Both the position numbers and the translations under genes were made by a program. This document shows positions 19,130 to 28,559 of a stretch of 57,787 nucleotides of DNA, one piece after another (position 1 is the first letter of the stretch; every line of letters starts with the position of its first letter). The stretch is taken from positions 1 to 57,787 of the forward strand of contig NZ_QUAC01000145.1 in NCBI RefSeq assembly GCF_003389455.1, read 5' to 3'. Below the pieces are notes generated by a model. The model ran no database searches. It was not told the DNA's origin and saw nothing but the letters and a program-made list of their open reading frames with translations. This DNA comes from Streptomyces inhibens. Lineage in GTDB: Bacteria; Actinomycetota; Actinomycetes; Streptomycetales; Streptomycetaceae.

Positions 19130-20494
19130 TCATTGGTGGGAACGCCGAGCTTCACTGGTGTCGCGGAGGGCCGCCTCGTGGGCGTCAGGGCGGGCGGCAG
19201 TTGGCGGCGCGTCCTGCGGGGCCGGAAGGGGCCGTCCCAGGCGCGCGAGCGGGGACAGGGCCATCAACGCCGGGGACAACATCATGCCTGCGGCCGTCAC
19301 CAGGAGGCTGGTACGCGACCCCCACACTTCCGCGAGACAGCCTCCGAGCAGAGAGCCGAGCGGGGTCAGCCCCATGCCGACGAACGTGATCGTCGCGGCC
19401 GTGCGGCCTTGCATCCCGTCAGGGGTGACGGCCTGCCGGACGGCCATGACCGTGACGTTCACCAGCTGGCCGAAGGTCCCGAACACGAAGTTGACCGCCA
19501 GGAGCGCGGGGATCGTCACCACAGAGGGGCCATGCAGCGCGGGCACACACAGCATCGCGCCATCGCCGAGTGCCGCCGCGGACACGAGCACCGTGCCGTA
19601 ACCGAACCGGCTCGGCAGGCGGGCGGCCAGCAGGGAGCCCACGAGCGCGCCCGGCCCCGTCGCAGCGAGCGCCAGCCCGACGGCGGTGCCCGACAGGTGC
19701 AGTTCACGCGGCAGGAAGAGCAGATAGACGGTCATCATGGCCGCGAAGGAGAACTGGAATGCGGCAGAGGCAAGGCCCACGGTCCGCAGCGAGGTATCAC
19801 TGACGACGAAGCGGAGGCCTTCATGGATCCGCCGCCAGACCCGAGGGGGATGTTCCGAGCGCTCCGGGACCGGTTCGCGGTGGCGGATCCGTCGGATCGA
19901 CAGGAACGACAGCGCGAAGAAGGCCGCGCTGGACGCGGCGCCAATCGGCGCCGACAGCAGTGACACCAATGCGCCGCCGAGGGCAGGGCCGCCGATCTGG
20001 GCCGCGGACCGACTGCCCTCGAGCGCGCTGTTGCCCCGCACCAGCTGATTGCGGTTCACCAGTCGTACGAGTGACGCCTGGTACGCCACGTCGAAGAACA
20101 CGGACAGAGCCCCGACAGCGAAGGCGACCACAAGCAGCGCCGGCAGGCCGAGCCCGCCAAGGAGGCCGGCCACGGCGGCTCCGCCCAGCGCCAGGGCCCG
20201 GCCGAGGTCCGCCATCACCATCACCGTGCGGGTCCGCCACCTGTCCACCCATGCGCCGACGAAGAGCGAGAGCAACAGGACCGGCGCCTGCCCCACCGCG
20301 CGGAGGGCGCCCAGCTGGCCGGCGTCGGCGTTGAGCGTCAGAACGGCGATCAGCGGCAGGAGCACCAGGCTCGCATGTTCGCCGAGTTGGGAGGCTGTCT
20401 GGCCCACCCAGAGGCTGCGGAAGTCGCCGTCCCGCCACAGGCTTGGCGGAACAGGGCGACTGGAATCGGATACAGCGGAGGAAGCGGACGGCAC
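19130..20494 (-). CDS. MFS transporter (EntS/MFS_3-like drug or siderophore exporter)
   Basis: 454 residues with about twelve membrane helices. Typical motifs: RDGDFRSLWVGQTASQLGEH at the first helix, loop 2-3 signature GAWVDRWRTRTVMVMADLGR, PALLVVAFAVGALSVFFDVA, NRNQLVRGNSALEGSRSAAQ and GPALGGALVSLL. This arrangement is that of the MFS_3 branch, which includes enterobactin exporter EntS and macrolide efflux proteins. GTG at 20492-20494 is chosen because AAGGG lies six bases upstream; an in-frame GTG at 20539 has no ribosome binding site. Substrate unknown, monocistronic. Confidence 0.8.
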   Translation of the reverse strand: MPSASSAVSDSSRPVPPSLWRDGDFRSLWVGQTASQLGEHASLVLLPLIAVLTLNADAGQLGALRAVGQAPVLLLSLFVGAWVDRWRTRTVMVMADLGRALALGGAAVAGLLGGLGLPALLVVAFAVGALSVFFDVAYQASLVRLVNRNQLVRGNSALEGSRSAAQIGGPALGGALVSLLSAPIGAASSAAFFALSFLSIRRIRHREPVPERSEHPPRVWRRIHEGLRFVVSDTSLRTVGLASAAFQFSFAAMMTVYLLFLPRELHLSGTAVGLALAATGPGALVGSLLAARLPSRFGYGTVLVSAAALGDGAMLCVPALHGPSVVTIPALLAVNFVFGTFGQLVNVTVMAVRQAVTPDGMQGRTAATITFVGMGLTPLGSLLGGCLAEVWGSRTSLLVTAAGMMLSPALMALSPLARLGRPLPAPQDAPPTAARPDAHEAALRDTSEARRSHQ

Positions 20495-21291
20495 AGGGAC
20501 CCTTGGATTGCCGAGAACGAGGCCCACCACCCGGCACACGACAGGTGCACCGACGGTTCGGGCAGGGAAGGCTCGCTGTGCCGCGCATCAAGGGCAGCAC
20601 GCGATGACAGGCCGGTCACGGCCTACAACGTCAACGCGCGCTCGGACGACCGGGCATGTCTTAGCTCCTCGTGGGTCACTCGCTGCCCGAACACTAGCCC
20701 TCGGCGGCCCGGTGCGAAAGGCGATTTAGGCCCGTGGCAGACGGCCAGGACCCAGTCCGGCATGCCGCCGCACCTCCGGCCCGGCGGGACTTTACATAGC
20801 CCCGGATCAAGACATCCCCTCACGGTGATCCCGGCGGATCGTGGCGCACAGAACGACCTTCGATTGCGAGTTCCCCATGAGGCCCTCAGCGGGATAAGCA
20901 CGCTCCACCGTCCCACCGCAAGACCTCAACCGGCGGCTCGCTGGCGGTAAGGGCTCCTTGCATCCCTCGCAGAGCAGGCCGGATAGAGCGAGACCGAGCG
21001 CGAACTCCGTGCGGCCACTGACCGCGGCCGGCCGATCTGGCCGTGGGCGTCCTCGGGGGCTTTCGGGAGGTTCCTCACGTCGAGGCGCCGTTTCTTCCTC
21101 GGCTGTTGCACCTTTCCGGGTGTCATCGACTTCCGAGGCAGGTATGGCCGAGTGCACCTGCCGGCAAGACGCTGGGACATGTAGCCGAGACGGAAGGCTA
21201 TTCTGCGGCTCATCCAATCTCCCTAGGGTTGAGGACATCAAGCAGGACGTAGAGCCGGACATCAACCGGACGAAACCCAGGGAGAGTTACC
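20495..21291. other. 800-bp region without a supported gene
   Basis: Between divergent genes for the MFS exporter and the MDR oxidoreductase. A minus-strand frame near 20820-20990 contains LLCEGCKEPLPPASRRLRSC, with CxxC-like spacing, but no family is recognised. The last 60 bp carry the MDR promoter. Confidence 0.4.
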
Positions 21292-22215
21292 GTGCGCGCA
21301 GTAATCCAGAAGTCCTTCGGCGGCCCCGAGGTCCTCGAGGTCGTGGAGACCGAGCGGCCGAAGCCGCTGTCCGGCGAGGTCCTTGTCAAGGTCCACGCCA
21401 GTGCGGTCAACCCGGTGGACGTGGCCGTCAGGTCCGGCGCCTTCCCGCTGCTCGGCGAGCCGCCGTTCGGCGTGGGCTGGGACATCTCCGGGGTGGTCGA
21501 AGAGGCCGGCCCCGGCGCCAGGTTCGCGGTGGGCGACGAGGTGTACGGGATGCCGTTCTTCCCCCGCGCCGCCACCGGGTACGCCGAGTACATCGCCGCT
21601 CCGTCCCGCCAGCTGGCCCGCAAGCCCGCCTCGATCGACCACGTACACGCCGCCGCCATCCCCCTCGCGGCGCTCACGGCCTGGCAGGGCCTGGTGCAGG
21701 CGGCAGGCGTCAAGGAGGGTGACCGGGTACTGATCCAGCGGGCGGCCGGCGGCGTCGGCCACTTCGCGGTGCAGATCGCGAAGGCACGTGGCGCCCATGT
21801 GATCGCCATCGCCAGTGCGGCCCGGCACGATTTCGTCCGCGGCCTCGGCGCCGACGAGGTCATCGACTACCGGACCACCGACTTCACCGAGGCCGTCAAG
21901 GACGCCGATGTGGTCCTCGACTCCACGGCCCAGGGCGATCTCTCGCTCGGCGTGCTGCGCCCCGGCGGCGTACTCATCAGCATCTTGGAACACGGCAATC
22001 CGGAGCTCGCCGCACGCGTCGAGGCGGCCGGACGGCGCTTCGCCGGCATCTCGGTCGAGCCGGACTACGCCGCGCTCGAAGCGATCGCCGAGCTGGTCGA
22101 CGCGGGCCTGATCCGCCCGTACGTCGCGGAGGCTTTCCCGCTGGAGGAGGCCGGTAAGGCACATGAGCTGGTCGGCTCGGGACACGTACAGGGCAAGATT
22201 GTTCTGACGGTCTGA
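21292..22215 (+). CDS. NADPH-dependent MDR oxidoreductase (quinone reductase-like)
   Basis: 307 residues, zinc-independent medium-chain dehydrogenase/reductase of the QOR type that reduces quinones or enones with NADPH in the cytoplasm. N-terminal GroES-like domain: HASAVNPVDVAVRSG, PPFGVGWDISGVVEEAGPGA and FAVGDEVYGM. Rossmann half: VLIQRAAGGVGHFAVQIAKA (GGVG loop) and HVIAIASAARHDFVRGLGAD followed by EVIDY; closing GHVQGKIVLTV. Cysteine/histidine zinc ligands are absent. GTG 21292 follows GGGAGAG. An AraC regulator starts 34 bp after the stop and is probably its co-transcribed controller. Confidence 0.85.
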   Translation: MRAVIQKSFGGPEVLEVVETERPKPLSGEVLVKVHASAVNPVDVAVRSGAFPLLGEPPFGVGWDISGVVEEAGPGARFAVGDEVYGMPFFPRAATGYAEYIAAPSRQLARKPASIDHVHAAAIPLAALTAWQGLVQAAGVKEGDRVLIQRAAGGVGHFAVQIAKARGAHVIAIASAARHDFVRGLGADEVIDYRTTDFTEAVKDADVVLDSTAQGDLSLGVLRPGGVLISILEHGNPELAARVEAAGRRFAGISVEPDYAALEAIAELVDAGLIRPYVAEAFPLEEAGKAHELVGSGHVQGKIVLTV

Positions 22216-22249
22216 CCAAGACGGGCCGCACCAGGGAGGGCGAGGCCGG

Positions 22250-23188
22250 ATGGACATCCTCACCGAGGCGCTGGCCTCGATGCGCACCGGGCACCCGGCA
22301 TCCGTACGGACCAACGGCCGAGCCCCCTGGGGCCTGCGACTGCCACCAGTCGCAGGCGCCGGGTTCCATGTGGTGTTGTACGGGACCTGCTGGCTGATCC
22401 CTCTCGATGACACACCACCGCATCTGAAGCCGATCCCGCTGAGCCCCGGCGATGTGGTCTTCCTGCGCGACGGGCGGGGCCATATCCTCGCCGACGATCC
22501 CTCCACCCTGGCCGAGGAGCCCAAGGCGGAGCAGTTCCAAGGGGGTTCACCGATCGGCTCGGTCACGCTCGGTGGCAAGGGCCCCGAGACCAGCCTCCTG
22601 TGCGGCAACTACCACCTGGACCAGGCCCGCCCCCACCCTCTGGTGCGGCAACTGCCTGAGGTGATCCATCTGTCGACGCGGCACGGCCGCCATCCGGAGC
22701 TGAGCGCCGCCGTCCAACTCCTCGGCTCCGAGCTGGAGAATCCGCGCATCGGCTCGGACGGCATCGTGCCCACCCTGATCGACTCGCTGCTCCTCTACAT
22801 CCTGCGGGCCTGGCTGGACGATCAGCCTCCGGCCGCCGCCCAGGGGTGGGCCGCGGCCCTGGGCGACTCGGCGGTGGCGCCCGCTCTGTCGGCCATTCAC
22901 GACGACCCCTCGGCCCAGTGGACGGTCGAATCGCTGGCCGAGCGGGCCGGGCTGTCCCGCGCCGCCTTCGCCCGGCGGTTCGCCTCGCTGGTGGGCGAAC
23001 CGCCGATGGCCTATCTGACCCGCTGGCGCATGACCACCGCCGCCCGTCTGCTGCGCGAGTCCGACGTCCCGCTGACGACGGTCGCCGCCCGCACCGGATA
23101 CGGTTCGGAGTTCGCCTTCGCCAAGGCCTTCAAGCGGGAGTACGGCCTGGCCCCGGGCGGCTATCGGCGCCAGAGTAGGGCGGCCTAG
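22250..23188 (+). CDS. AraC-family regulator with cupin_6 sensor domain
   Basis: 312 residues. N-terminal cupin_6-type domain: FHVVLYGTCWLIP, LSPGDVVFLRDGRGHILADD, LLCGNYHLDQARPHPLVRQL and EVIHLSTRHGRHPELSAAVQ. C-terminal double HTH: WTVESLAERAGLSRAAFARR with FASLVGEPPMAYLTRWRMTT, then PLTTVAARTGYGSEFAFAKA and FKREYGLAPGGYRR. ATG 22250 lies 34 bp after the MDR gene. This AraC class usually regulates an adjacent oxidoreductase or hydrolase, which fits the MDR gene here and the MBL gene for the similar regulator at 30738. Confidence 0.9.
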   Translation: MDILTEALASMRTGHPASVRTNGRAPWGLRLPPVAGAGFHVVLYGTCWLIPLDDTPPHLKPIPLSPGDVVFLRDGRGHILADDPSTLAEEPKAEQFQGGSPIGSVTLGGKGPETSLLCGNYHLDQARPHPLVRQLPEVIHLSTRHGRHPELSAAVQLLGSELENPRIGSDGIVPTLIDSLLLYILRAWLDDQPPAAAQGWAAALGDSAVAPALSAIHDDPSAQWTVESLAERAGLSRAAFARRFASLVGEPPMAYLTRWRMTTAARLLRESDVPLTTVAARTGYGSEFAFAKAFKREYGLAPGGYRRQSRAA

Positions 23189-23202
23189 ACTGTGTCTTCA
23201 AG

Positions 23203-23320
23203 TGATCTTGGGCCGTGGATCACGGTCGGGTGATACGTCACCATGAACTGTTGGACGCCGAGGGGGAGTTCGTCCGGCCGCTGCTGCCGCCTCTTTCGTG
23301 GCGTACCACTCTCCCCGAGT
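23203..23320 (+). mobile_element. N-terminal remnant of an IS5-type transposase
   Basis: DHGRVIRHHELLDAEGEFVR followed by PLLPPLSWR is a decayed form of the common transposase beginning VIRRHELTDAEWExxxPLLP. The rest of the transposase is missing. Confidence 0.55.
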
Positions 23321-24217
23321 GGCAATCACTCAACCCCTCGGACGCTCAGGCCTCCGCTGTCATACCGCCGTACGCCCCCTCACAGGTCCCCGGCCAAGAG
23401 AACTTACGGGAAGGTAAGGCGACGTGCGCTATGCGTCTCCGCCACCTGGGGACAGTTGCCGGGTCCAGCCGTCATATTGAGCCCCCTGACGGTCGAAGGC
23501 CGACAAGAGGTCATCGACGTACATCCGGATGACATACGCATACGCGTACCTCTCCGATCGGCAGAGAGCACAGGCGCATGCCGCTTTCCCCACGTCCCAT
23601 GCCGCGCAGCGTCACCTTCCCGGAATCGTCGGGCAGCGGTTGTCCGTCCGGAGCAAGGGGGAGGGTGAGGTGCGACGAAACGGATTCCGGCGTATCGCCC
23701 CTCCAGGGGCCGGCGGCCGCGGAACCGCCACTCACATCCCGGACCCGGACCCGGGCCTGGCGATCGGTGCTTGGGCCGATGGTGAGAATCGCCGGACGGC
23801 CTTCCTGTACTACGTGCATAAGCGTTTCAACGCCGCGGGGCTCCACGAGCTCAGGGGCGACGCTGCCAGGCGGCCGCCAGGGAACGTGCCGGGCGAGGCT
23901 CCCGCCGAATGGAACACTACGAACTCCACGCCTGCGCACCGGTACAGGAGCCCACCGGGCCGTTCATCGACGGGCTCCAGCCCGAGCTGCTCGGAGTAGA
24001 AACGCCGTGCCCTGCCTGCACTGGATGAGTGAGTCCAAGGGCTGGGTGTGGACTCCCCCCTGTCTGATGCCGGGAGTACGGGGTGGCCGGTCGTTCTGCA
24101 GGTGCTCGGCCGCAGCGTCGACGCGGACGTGGGCGGGGATTCAGTGGCGCCTGCCGGGTGCCTTACGGTGAAGCATTGCCACGGCTGGGGTGTGGGGTTG
24201 AGCGGTCCGTCGCGGTG
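23321..24217. other. Region without a supported gene
   Basis: A minus-strand frame at about 23511-23900 (EGRPAILTIGPSTDRQARVR, HLTLPLAPDGQPLPDDSGKV) has coding-like composition, but I recognise no family and see no start with a ribosome binding site. It may be the remains of an exported protein. Confidence 0.35.
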
Positions 24218-24739
24218 TCAGGCCGATGTCGTGGACGAGGTGGTCCGCGGGGCGGCGGGAGAGGGGCGGCCCAAGCCCCGGCGCCGACCGATCCGGCTCA
24301 TCGCCTGTGACATCCGGGACGGGAAAGCATCGGGGTCAGGGATGGTCACCGGCCGCACGCGACCATTGTGGATGGCGGAGATCCGCCAGCCCTGCTCGGT
24401 GCGGACGACCACGAGGGTCTGCCGTGACAAGCGCCGTTTGGGCAGCTCGGACCGCCACGGCATCAGCACCGATGCCGTGCCGTGAACGACGGCGACCTCC
24501 GCGGTGATGTGACGGATTGCCTCCAGGTCGCCGACGAGCGCCGAGCCGGCCAACACGCCGCGGAAGAGCCGGTCGTGGTTGTCCTGGAGGGCTGGTCGGC
24601 CGGTCGCGTGGGTGCCGTCGTAGGAGACGTAGTCGGCGTCGGCGGTGAAGCAGGCGCCGAAGGCAGCGGCGTCGTTGCCGGTCCACGCCTGCATGAACTG
24701 CTTGAACAACTGCGTGATCTGCTCGTCGCTGGTAGGCAT
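24218..24739 (-). CDS. SgcJ/EcaC-type SnoaL-like protein (DUF4440)
   Basis: 173 residues. The first 125 have the SnoaL/NTF2-like fold of the SgcJ/EcaC family: ITQLFKQFMQAWTGNDAAAF, ACFTADADYVSYDGTHATGR, LEAIRHITAEVAVVHGTASV, RRLSRQTLVVVRTEQGWRIS and AIHNGRVRPV. Members are small cone-shaped barrels of mostly unknown activity, sometimes in enediyne clusters. The last 50 residues are Arg/Ser/Pro-rich and may be an aberrant extension. ATG 24739 is divergent from the MarR gene; two palindromes lie between them, so repression by that MarR protein is likely. Confidence 0.75.
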   Translation of the reverse strand: MPTSDEQITQLFKQFMQAWTGNDAAAFGACFTADADYVSYDGTHATGRPALQDNHDRLFRGVLAGSALVGDLEAIRHITAEVAVVHGTASVLMPWRSELPKRRLSRQTLVVVRTEQGWRISAIHNGRVRPVTIPDPDAFPSRMSQAMSRIGRRRGLGRPSPAAPRTTSSTTSA

Positions 24740-24760
24740 GACGTCCTCCCGGAGCTATCA

Positions 24761-24806
24761 TTTCGATTGTCGAAACGTACGCTAACAGAAAGCTTCGAAT
24801 GTCGAA
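24761..24806. promoter_or_regulatory. Twin palindromes, probable MarR operators
   Basis: TTTCGATTGTCGAAA (24761-24775) and TTCGAATGTCGAA (24794-24806) are two palindromes of the same type (TTCGA-N3-TCGAA) 32 bp apart centre to centre, about three helical turns. The second contains the ATG of the MarR gene in its spacer. They occupy the divergent promoter region of the SgcJ-like and MarR genes. Confidence 0.7.
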
Positions 24807-25266
24807 AGATGATGGTGTGGACGAGGTAGCCGTGCGGATGAGGATGCTCCAGCAGAGCTTCGACGCCTTCGACGAAGCGGCCGCGAACCTGCTAGGGCTG
24901 AACCGCACCGACCTGCGCTGCCTGGACCTGATCCTGGCCAAGGACCCGATGTCGGCCGGAGAGCTCACCACCGCGGCCAAGCTCAGCCCGGCGGCGACGA
25001 CGACCGCCATCGACCGCCTCGAACGAGCGGGCTTCGTCACCCGCAACCGGGATGCCGCCAACCGGCGGCGGGTTCTGGTCTCCGCCACCGAGGCTGCCCG
25101 CGCTGCCGAGCGCGAGGTGTACGGACCCGTCGGCGAGGCGGGAACCATGGCGCTCCGACGCTACGGCAAAGACCAGCTCGCCGTGATCATCGACTTCCTG
25201 GAGACAGCCCACAGGGTCCAGGAAGAACAGACGGCGCGCCTCAAGGGGCTGCCGGTCCGTGAATGA
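24799..25266 (+). CDS. MarR-family transcriptional regulator
   Basis: 155 residues with a winged helix-turn-helix: LNRTDLRCLDLILAKDPMSA, GELTTAAKLSPAATTTAIDR and LERAGFVTRNRDAANRRRVL, the last being the wing with the characteristic DxRxRR-like motif. Dimerisation helices flank it. ATG 24799 lies inside the spacer of a palindrome and has no good ribosome binding site, so translation may be leaderless or begin weakly; bound repressor would block it directly. Probably autoregulated and a repressor of the divergent SgcJ-like gene. Confidence 0.85.
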   Translation: MSKDDGVDEVAVRMRMLQQSFDAFDEAAANLLGLNRTDLRCLDLILAKDPMSAGELTTAAKLSPAATTTAIDRLERAGFVTRNRDAANRRRVLVSATEAARAAEREVYGPVGEAGTMALRRYGKDQLAVIIDFLETAHRVQEEQTARLKGLPVRE

Positions 25267-25392
25267 ACGCGGGCGTCGTTGCGGCGCAGCTGACGCACGG
25301 GTGAACTGTGGCGTCGACCGATACTTGGCCGTCTCGATCGATAGTTGGCCATCAGGTCTGTGGCACCGCGGCCACGGCCGCCCTGACCAGCG

Positions 25393-26281
25393 TTGGTGGC
25401 CTCGCGCTTCCCTCTGCTCGTGGCGCTGGTCGCCGCGGGGACGACGGCGTTGCTCGGCCTGGCCGGTGTGTACCTCCTCGGCACGGCCGACGGCTGCCTG
25501 GGGCCGTTGAACACGCTCGGTTCCACCTGTCTTCTGGTCGCCCGCCAAGTTCTGGCCGGCGACCGAGCTGCTGCTGCCGCTGGTCCTGGGCCTGGGCATC
25601 TTCGTCTCCGCCGGCGCCGCCCTGCTGGGCACGGTGGCGAAGCGCACCCTGCGACCGCTCCGCCCGGCCATGACCTCCGCCGGGCGCGCGCGTACGGTGC
25701 CCCCGCGACGGGAGGGGGTGGCGCTGCAGCGCCTGTGGGTCGGCGCGGTCTGCCTCACGGCCGTCGCACTCACCGCCGCCGTGTCCCTGCCGAGCGGTGG
25801 GGGACCGGCCCAGACGTCCCTCACCAAGGACCAGTTGATTCCCACCGCCGCGATCCCCACCGCCTCACCCCAGGTCCTCGCCGCGCAGACGGACGCCTGG
25901 CTCCGGCTGGGTGGAGCACACCTCACGGCGCACTTCACGGCCGAGGTCCTGGCCGTCATCACCGCCCTTCAGGACAAATCGGCCCTCACCGACAGAGGAT
26001 TCGCCACCACCCGCATCCGTCCGCATTGCGTCGCCCTTGAGCACCTCGCGGCGGACGCCGCAGCCTACTTCCCGGTCCCCAACCCCTTGACCCAGCAGCG
26101 GTGGACGAAGCCGCAGACCCGGAGCAAGCATGCCGGCGTCGACTGCCGACGCGCCATCACCGACGGAAAGTTCACCCTCTTCGCCAAGGCCATGCGCACC
26201 TTCCTCAACATCGGCGAGACCACACCCGCACTCCTCGACACCATCAAATCCGAGGCAGCTTCGGCCGAGTCGAGACCCTGA
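25393..26281 (+). pseudogene. Membrane-anchored hypothetical protein, frameshifted
   Basis: The first frame (TTG/GTG near 25393-25396) gives a helix FPLLVALVAAGTTALLGLAG and VYLLGTADGCLGPLNTLGST. After a shift near 25545 the next frame continues FWPATELLLPLVLGLGIFVS, AGAALLGTVAKRTLRPLRP, a third helix (LWVGAVCLTAVALTAAVSLP), then an exported region LTKDQLIPTAAIPTASPQVL with ADAAAYFPVPNPLTQQRWTK, ending at 26281. The order resembles long Streptomyces membrane proteins that also carry an M48-like protease part, but no HExxH is present here. Possibly the 3' portion of such a gene. Function unknown. Confidence 0.45.
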
Positions 26282-26624
26282 AAGCCAATCCGTCCGAAGT
26301 CCCGCCGCACGCATACGCCATGACGCTCCACATGCCTGCGGTCCGTCCTCCGCAGCCGTCGATGCCTTGCACGCCGCCTCGTTTCGGCAATGGGCTGGTG
26401 GCGTGATGTGTCGGCTTCCGTGCACCTCTGCTCCAACGGGTCGGCAAGCTGCAGGCCACCGCCCTGAACTTCCGCTCACTGCCGTAACCGCGACTCCTTC
26501 CGAGCCCCGCGACGAAGCCGAGGGGGTGCGTGTCGGCCCGCAGGTGCCCACGAAGCGTTCGGTTGATGAACACCCTGGCGGTCAGGTGGGGTTGTCTTCG
26601 CCGTTGAGGTGGGCGCGGCTGCGG
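26282..26624. other. No supported gene
   Basis: Only frameshifted text on either strand; probably the decayed 3' end of the aldo/keto reductase to the right. Confidence 0.35.
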
Positions 26625-26976
26625 CGCCCACGAGTTCGCCGCCGTGCAGGGGCGCGGAGGCGAAGACCTGCCACTCACGCTCGTTTGCTTCGCTGATGGC
26701 GCCGCGGCCGTCGAGGGCCTGCTTGAGTGCGCCGGCCTCGACCAGGCTGACCGCCAGCTGCACAGGACGCAGTTGGTGGTCCGGGGAGCCGCCGGCGTCT
26801 TCGCTGGCCAGACGGTCCAGTTCCTCGACGGTAACCAGACCTTCGGTGAAGCCGGACCAGGTGGCGATGCCGTACGTGCTCAGATGCCCGGCTGCGGCCG
26901 CTTCCTCCAGGGCGGCGAAAGCCTCACGCAGCACGATCGGAGGCGCGGTGGGGTCGCCGGTGCGCTCGGGGTTGTG
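26625..26976 (-). pseudogene. Aldo/keto reductase fragment
   Basis: Reading leftward: LHNPERTGDPTAP, FAALEEAAAAGHLSTYGIAT with WSGFTEGLVTVEELDRLASE, HQLRPVQLAVSLVEAGALKQ and WQVFASAPLHGGEL. This is the middle of a bacterial AKR, with YGIATWSGF and FASAPLHGGEL typical. The N-terminal half with the catalytic Asp/Tyr/Lys is missing at the junction with an IS5 fragment (26977-26980), and the C-terminus is lost. Confidence 0.65.
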
Positions 26977-26980
26977 CAGG

Positions 26981-27352
26981 TGGTCATCGACGCCAACAGC
27001 CGCGTGGTCGTTGCGATCGGTATCGCGCTGCCCGGCAGCCGCAGCGACTGCCGGGCGTTCACCGAGTCCGGAATCGACCGGGTTTGCTGCGGGGTCCCGG
27101 CCATCGCCGACGGCGGCTACCAGGGCACCGGCGTTCTCATTCCGCACCGCAAACGGCGTGGTCAACGGCGCCTGAGCCCGCAGCAGGAGGCTGAGAACAA
27201 GGTCCACCGCAAAGCCCGTGCGTGAGTTGAGCATGCTCTGCCCCGATGTAGAACTGGAAGATCCTGCGGGACTGCAGGCTCAAGGGTGATGGCGTCCACC
27301 AGGCCATGCTCTCAGCATCGCCCGCCTTCGCAACCTCGCCCTCACCGGCTAA
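26981..27352 (+). mobile_element. IS5-family (DDE_Tnp_4) transposase C-terminal remnant A
   Basis: VVIDANSRVVVAIGIALPGS, then VPAIADGGYQGTGVLIPHRK (catalytic ADGGYxG block), stopped by TGA at 27223. Beyond it the text continues out of frame as RVEHAL..., LKGDGVHQAML and ARLRNLALTG. The same gene in better state lies at 33139-33540. The N-terminal half is missing and the left edge abuts the aldo/keto reductase fragment. Confidence 0.75.
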
Positions 27353-27427
27353 CTCACGACCCCTTGCTGGCGCTGGCTCCTCACTTCGGACGGCCACCGG
27401 AACGCCCGAGGAGTGGGCCAGGGCGAG

Positions 27428-28228
27428 TCAGGGCCGGATGTGTTTCAACGTGAACTCGGGCAGGGCATACGGGCCGGCTTGCGGAGCTTCGGGATCGGCA
27501 GGGACGTCGGCGGCGGTGAGGTGCGACGCATGTGTTTCGGCGTTGTCGATGGGCGTGTAGGCCAGTTCGGATTCCGCGGGGAGTTCCCAGCAGCGGCGGG
27601 TGTTGGCAGAGACGGCGTACACCGTGGCAAAGCGCGTGGAGTGCGGGGCGGTAAGCGCGGCGCGGCAGAAGCCGACGGCATCGCGCGGGCTGAGCCAAGT
27701 CGCCAGGTGGCGTGGCTCGGTGGGCGCTTCCTCGAAGCTGCCGATACGCAGGCAGATCACGGAAACATCGAACTTGTCCGCGTAAAGCCGCCCCAGGGCC
27801 TCGATAGCTGCCTTGCTCACCCCGTACAGGCCGTCGGGGCGCACCGGCTCCTGTGGGCCGGTGCGATGGGCCGTGGGATAGAAACCGCTCACGCGGTTGC
27901 TGCTGGCCAGCACGACCCGTGGAATCGACGCGCGGCGGGCGGCTTCCAGGACATGGTGGGTGCCCAGCACGTTGGCGTCCAGGAGATGCTCAAGCGGTGC
28001 CTCGTCCGGCAGGCCGCCCAGGTGGAGCACGGCGTCCGCACCCGCGAGCGCAGCCTCGACGGCCGCCGCGTCCCGAAGGTCGACGGTGTGGACCACCTCG
28101 TTCGCGGCCTCGACCTGGAGGGGAACGCGGTCGAGCAAGACCAGGCGGCTAACCTCGCTGCGCAACGCCCGGCGCACAACCGAGCCGATGTTCCCTGCTG
28201 CCCCGGTGACGACCACTGTTCCCAGCAT
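27428..28228 (-). CDS. NAD-dependent SDR, probable uronate dehydrogenase
   Basis: 266 residues, the length of uronate dehydrogenase (Udh), which oxidises galacturonate or glucuronate to the aldarolactone with NAD+. Rossmann motif VVVTGAAGNIGSVVRRAL (about residues 4-21), DLRDAAAVEAALAGADAVLH, HLGGLPDEAPLEHLLDANVL, ASSNRVSGFY, and the catalytic Tyr/Lys in YGVSKAAIEALGR. Later RIGSFEEAPTEPRHLATWLS matches the Udh group. ATG 28226-28228 begins MLGTVVVTGA; upstream codons in frame encode a His/Arg repeat from IS-derived sequence and are not part of the gene. Start region has GGCGTGCAGTG rather than a strong ribosome binding site. Confidence 0.75.
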   Translation of the reverse strand: MLGTVVVTGAAGNIGSVVRRALRSEVSRLVLLDRVPLQVEAANEVVHTVDLRDAAAVEAALAGADAVLHLGGLPDEAPLEHLLDANVLGTHHVLEAARRASIPRVVLASSNRVSGFYPTAHRTGPQEPVRPDGLYGVSKAAIEALGRLYADKFDVSVICLRIGSFEEAPTEPRHLATWLSPRDAVGFCRAALTAPHSTRFATVYAVSANTRRCWELPAESELAYTPIDNAETHASHLTAADVPADPEAPQAGPYALPEFTLKHIRP

Positions 28229-28403
28229 CACTGCACGCCTCCCCTGTTCGACCTCAACAACGCCCTGATTCAGGTAGGCGGCGATCCTCTCATCGCCGGT
28301 CAAGACAACCAGCGGGGGTGGGAAGCCAACAGGAGGTGGGGACTTGACTGGCTCCTGCAGAAAATGGGGATCCGGGCACAGCGAGCAGTGGCGGTGGCGG
28401 TGG

Positions 28404-28545
28404 CGGTGTCGGTGGATGTTGAGCAATCGGTGATCCTCCGCGATGGGGCGGTGACAGAGGCGAGGCGTCAATAGTCGCGGTGAACCCCAGCTTCGCTAAC
28501 CGGGGTTCACCGGCGATGTAGAGAGTCGGCTGCTGTGCTCGCGGT
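28404..28545 (+). repeat. Direct repeat R1, end region of an IS5-type element
   Basis: Shares with 32725-32870 a block of about 140 bp, best conserved at TTCGCTAACCGGGGTTC...CCGGC.ATGTAGAGAGTCGG (28491-28529) and at TGAGCAATCGG (28419-28429). The second copy joins the coding end of an IS427-like transposase, so this is a solo IS end. A GGTGGC micro-repeat occupies its left side. Confidence 0.6.
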
Positions 28546-28559
28546 CGGGGTGACCAGCA

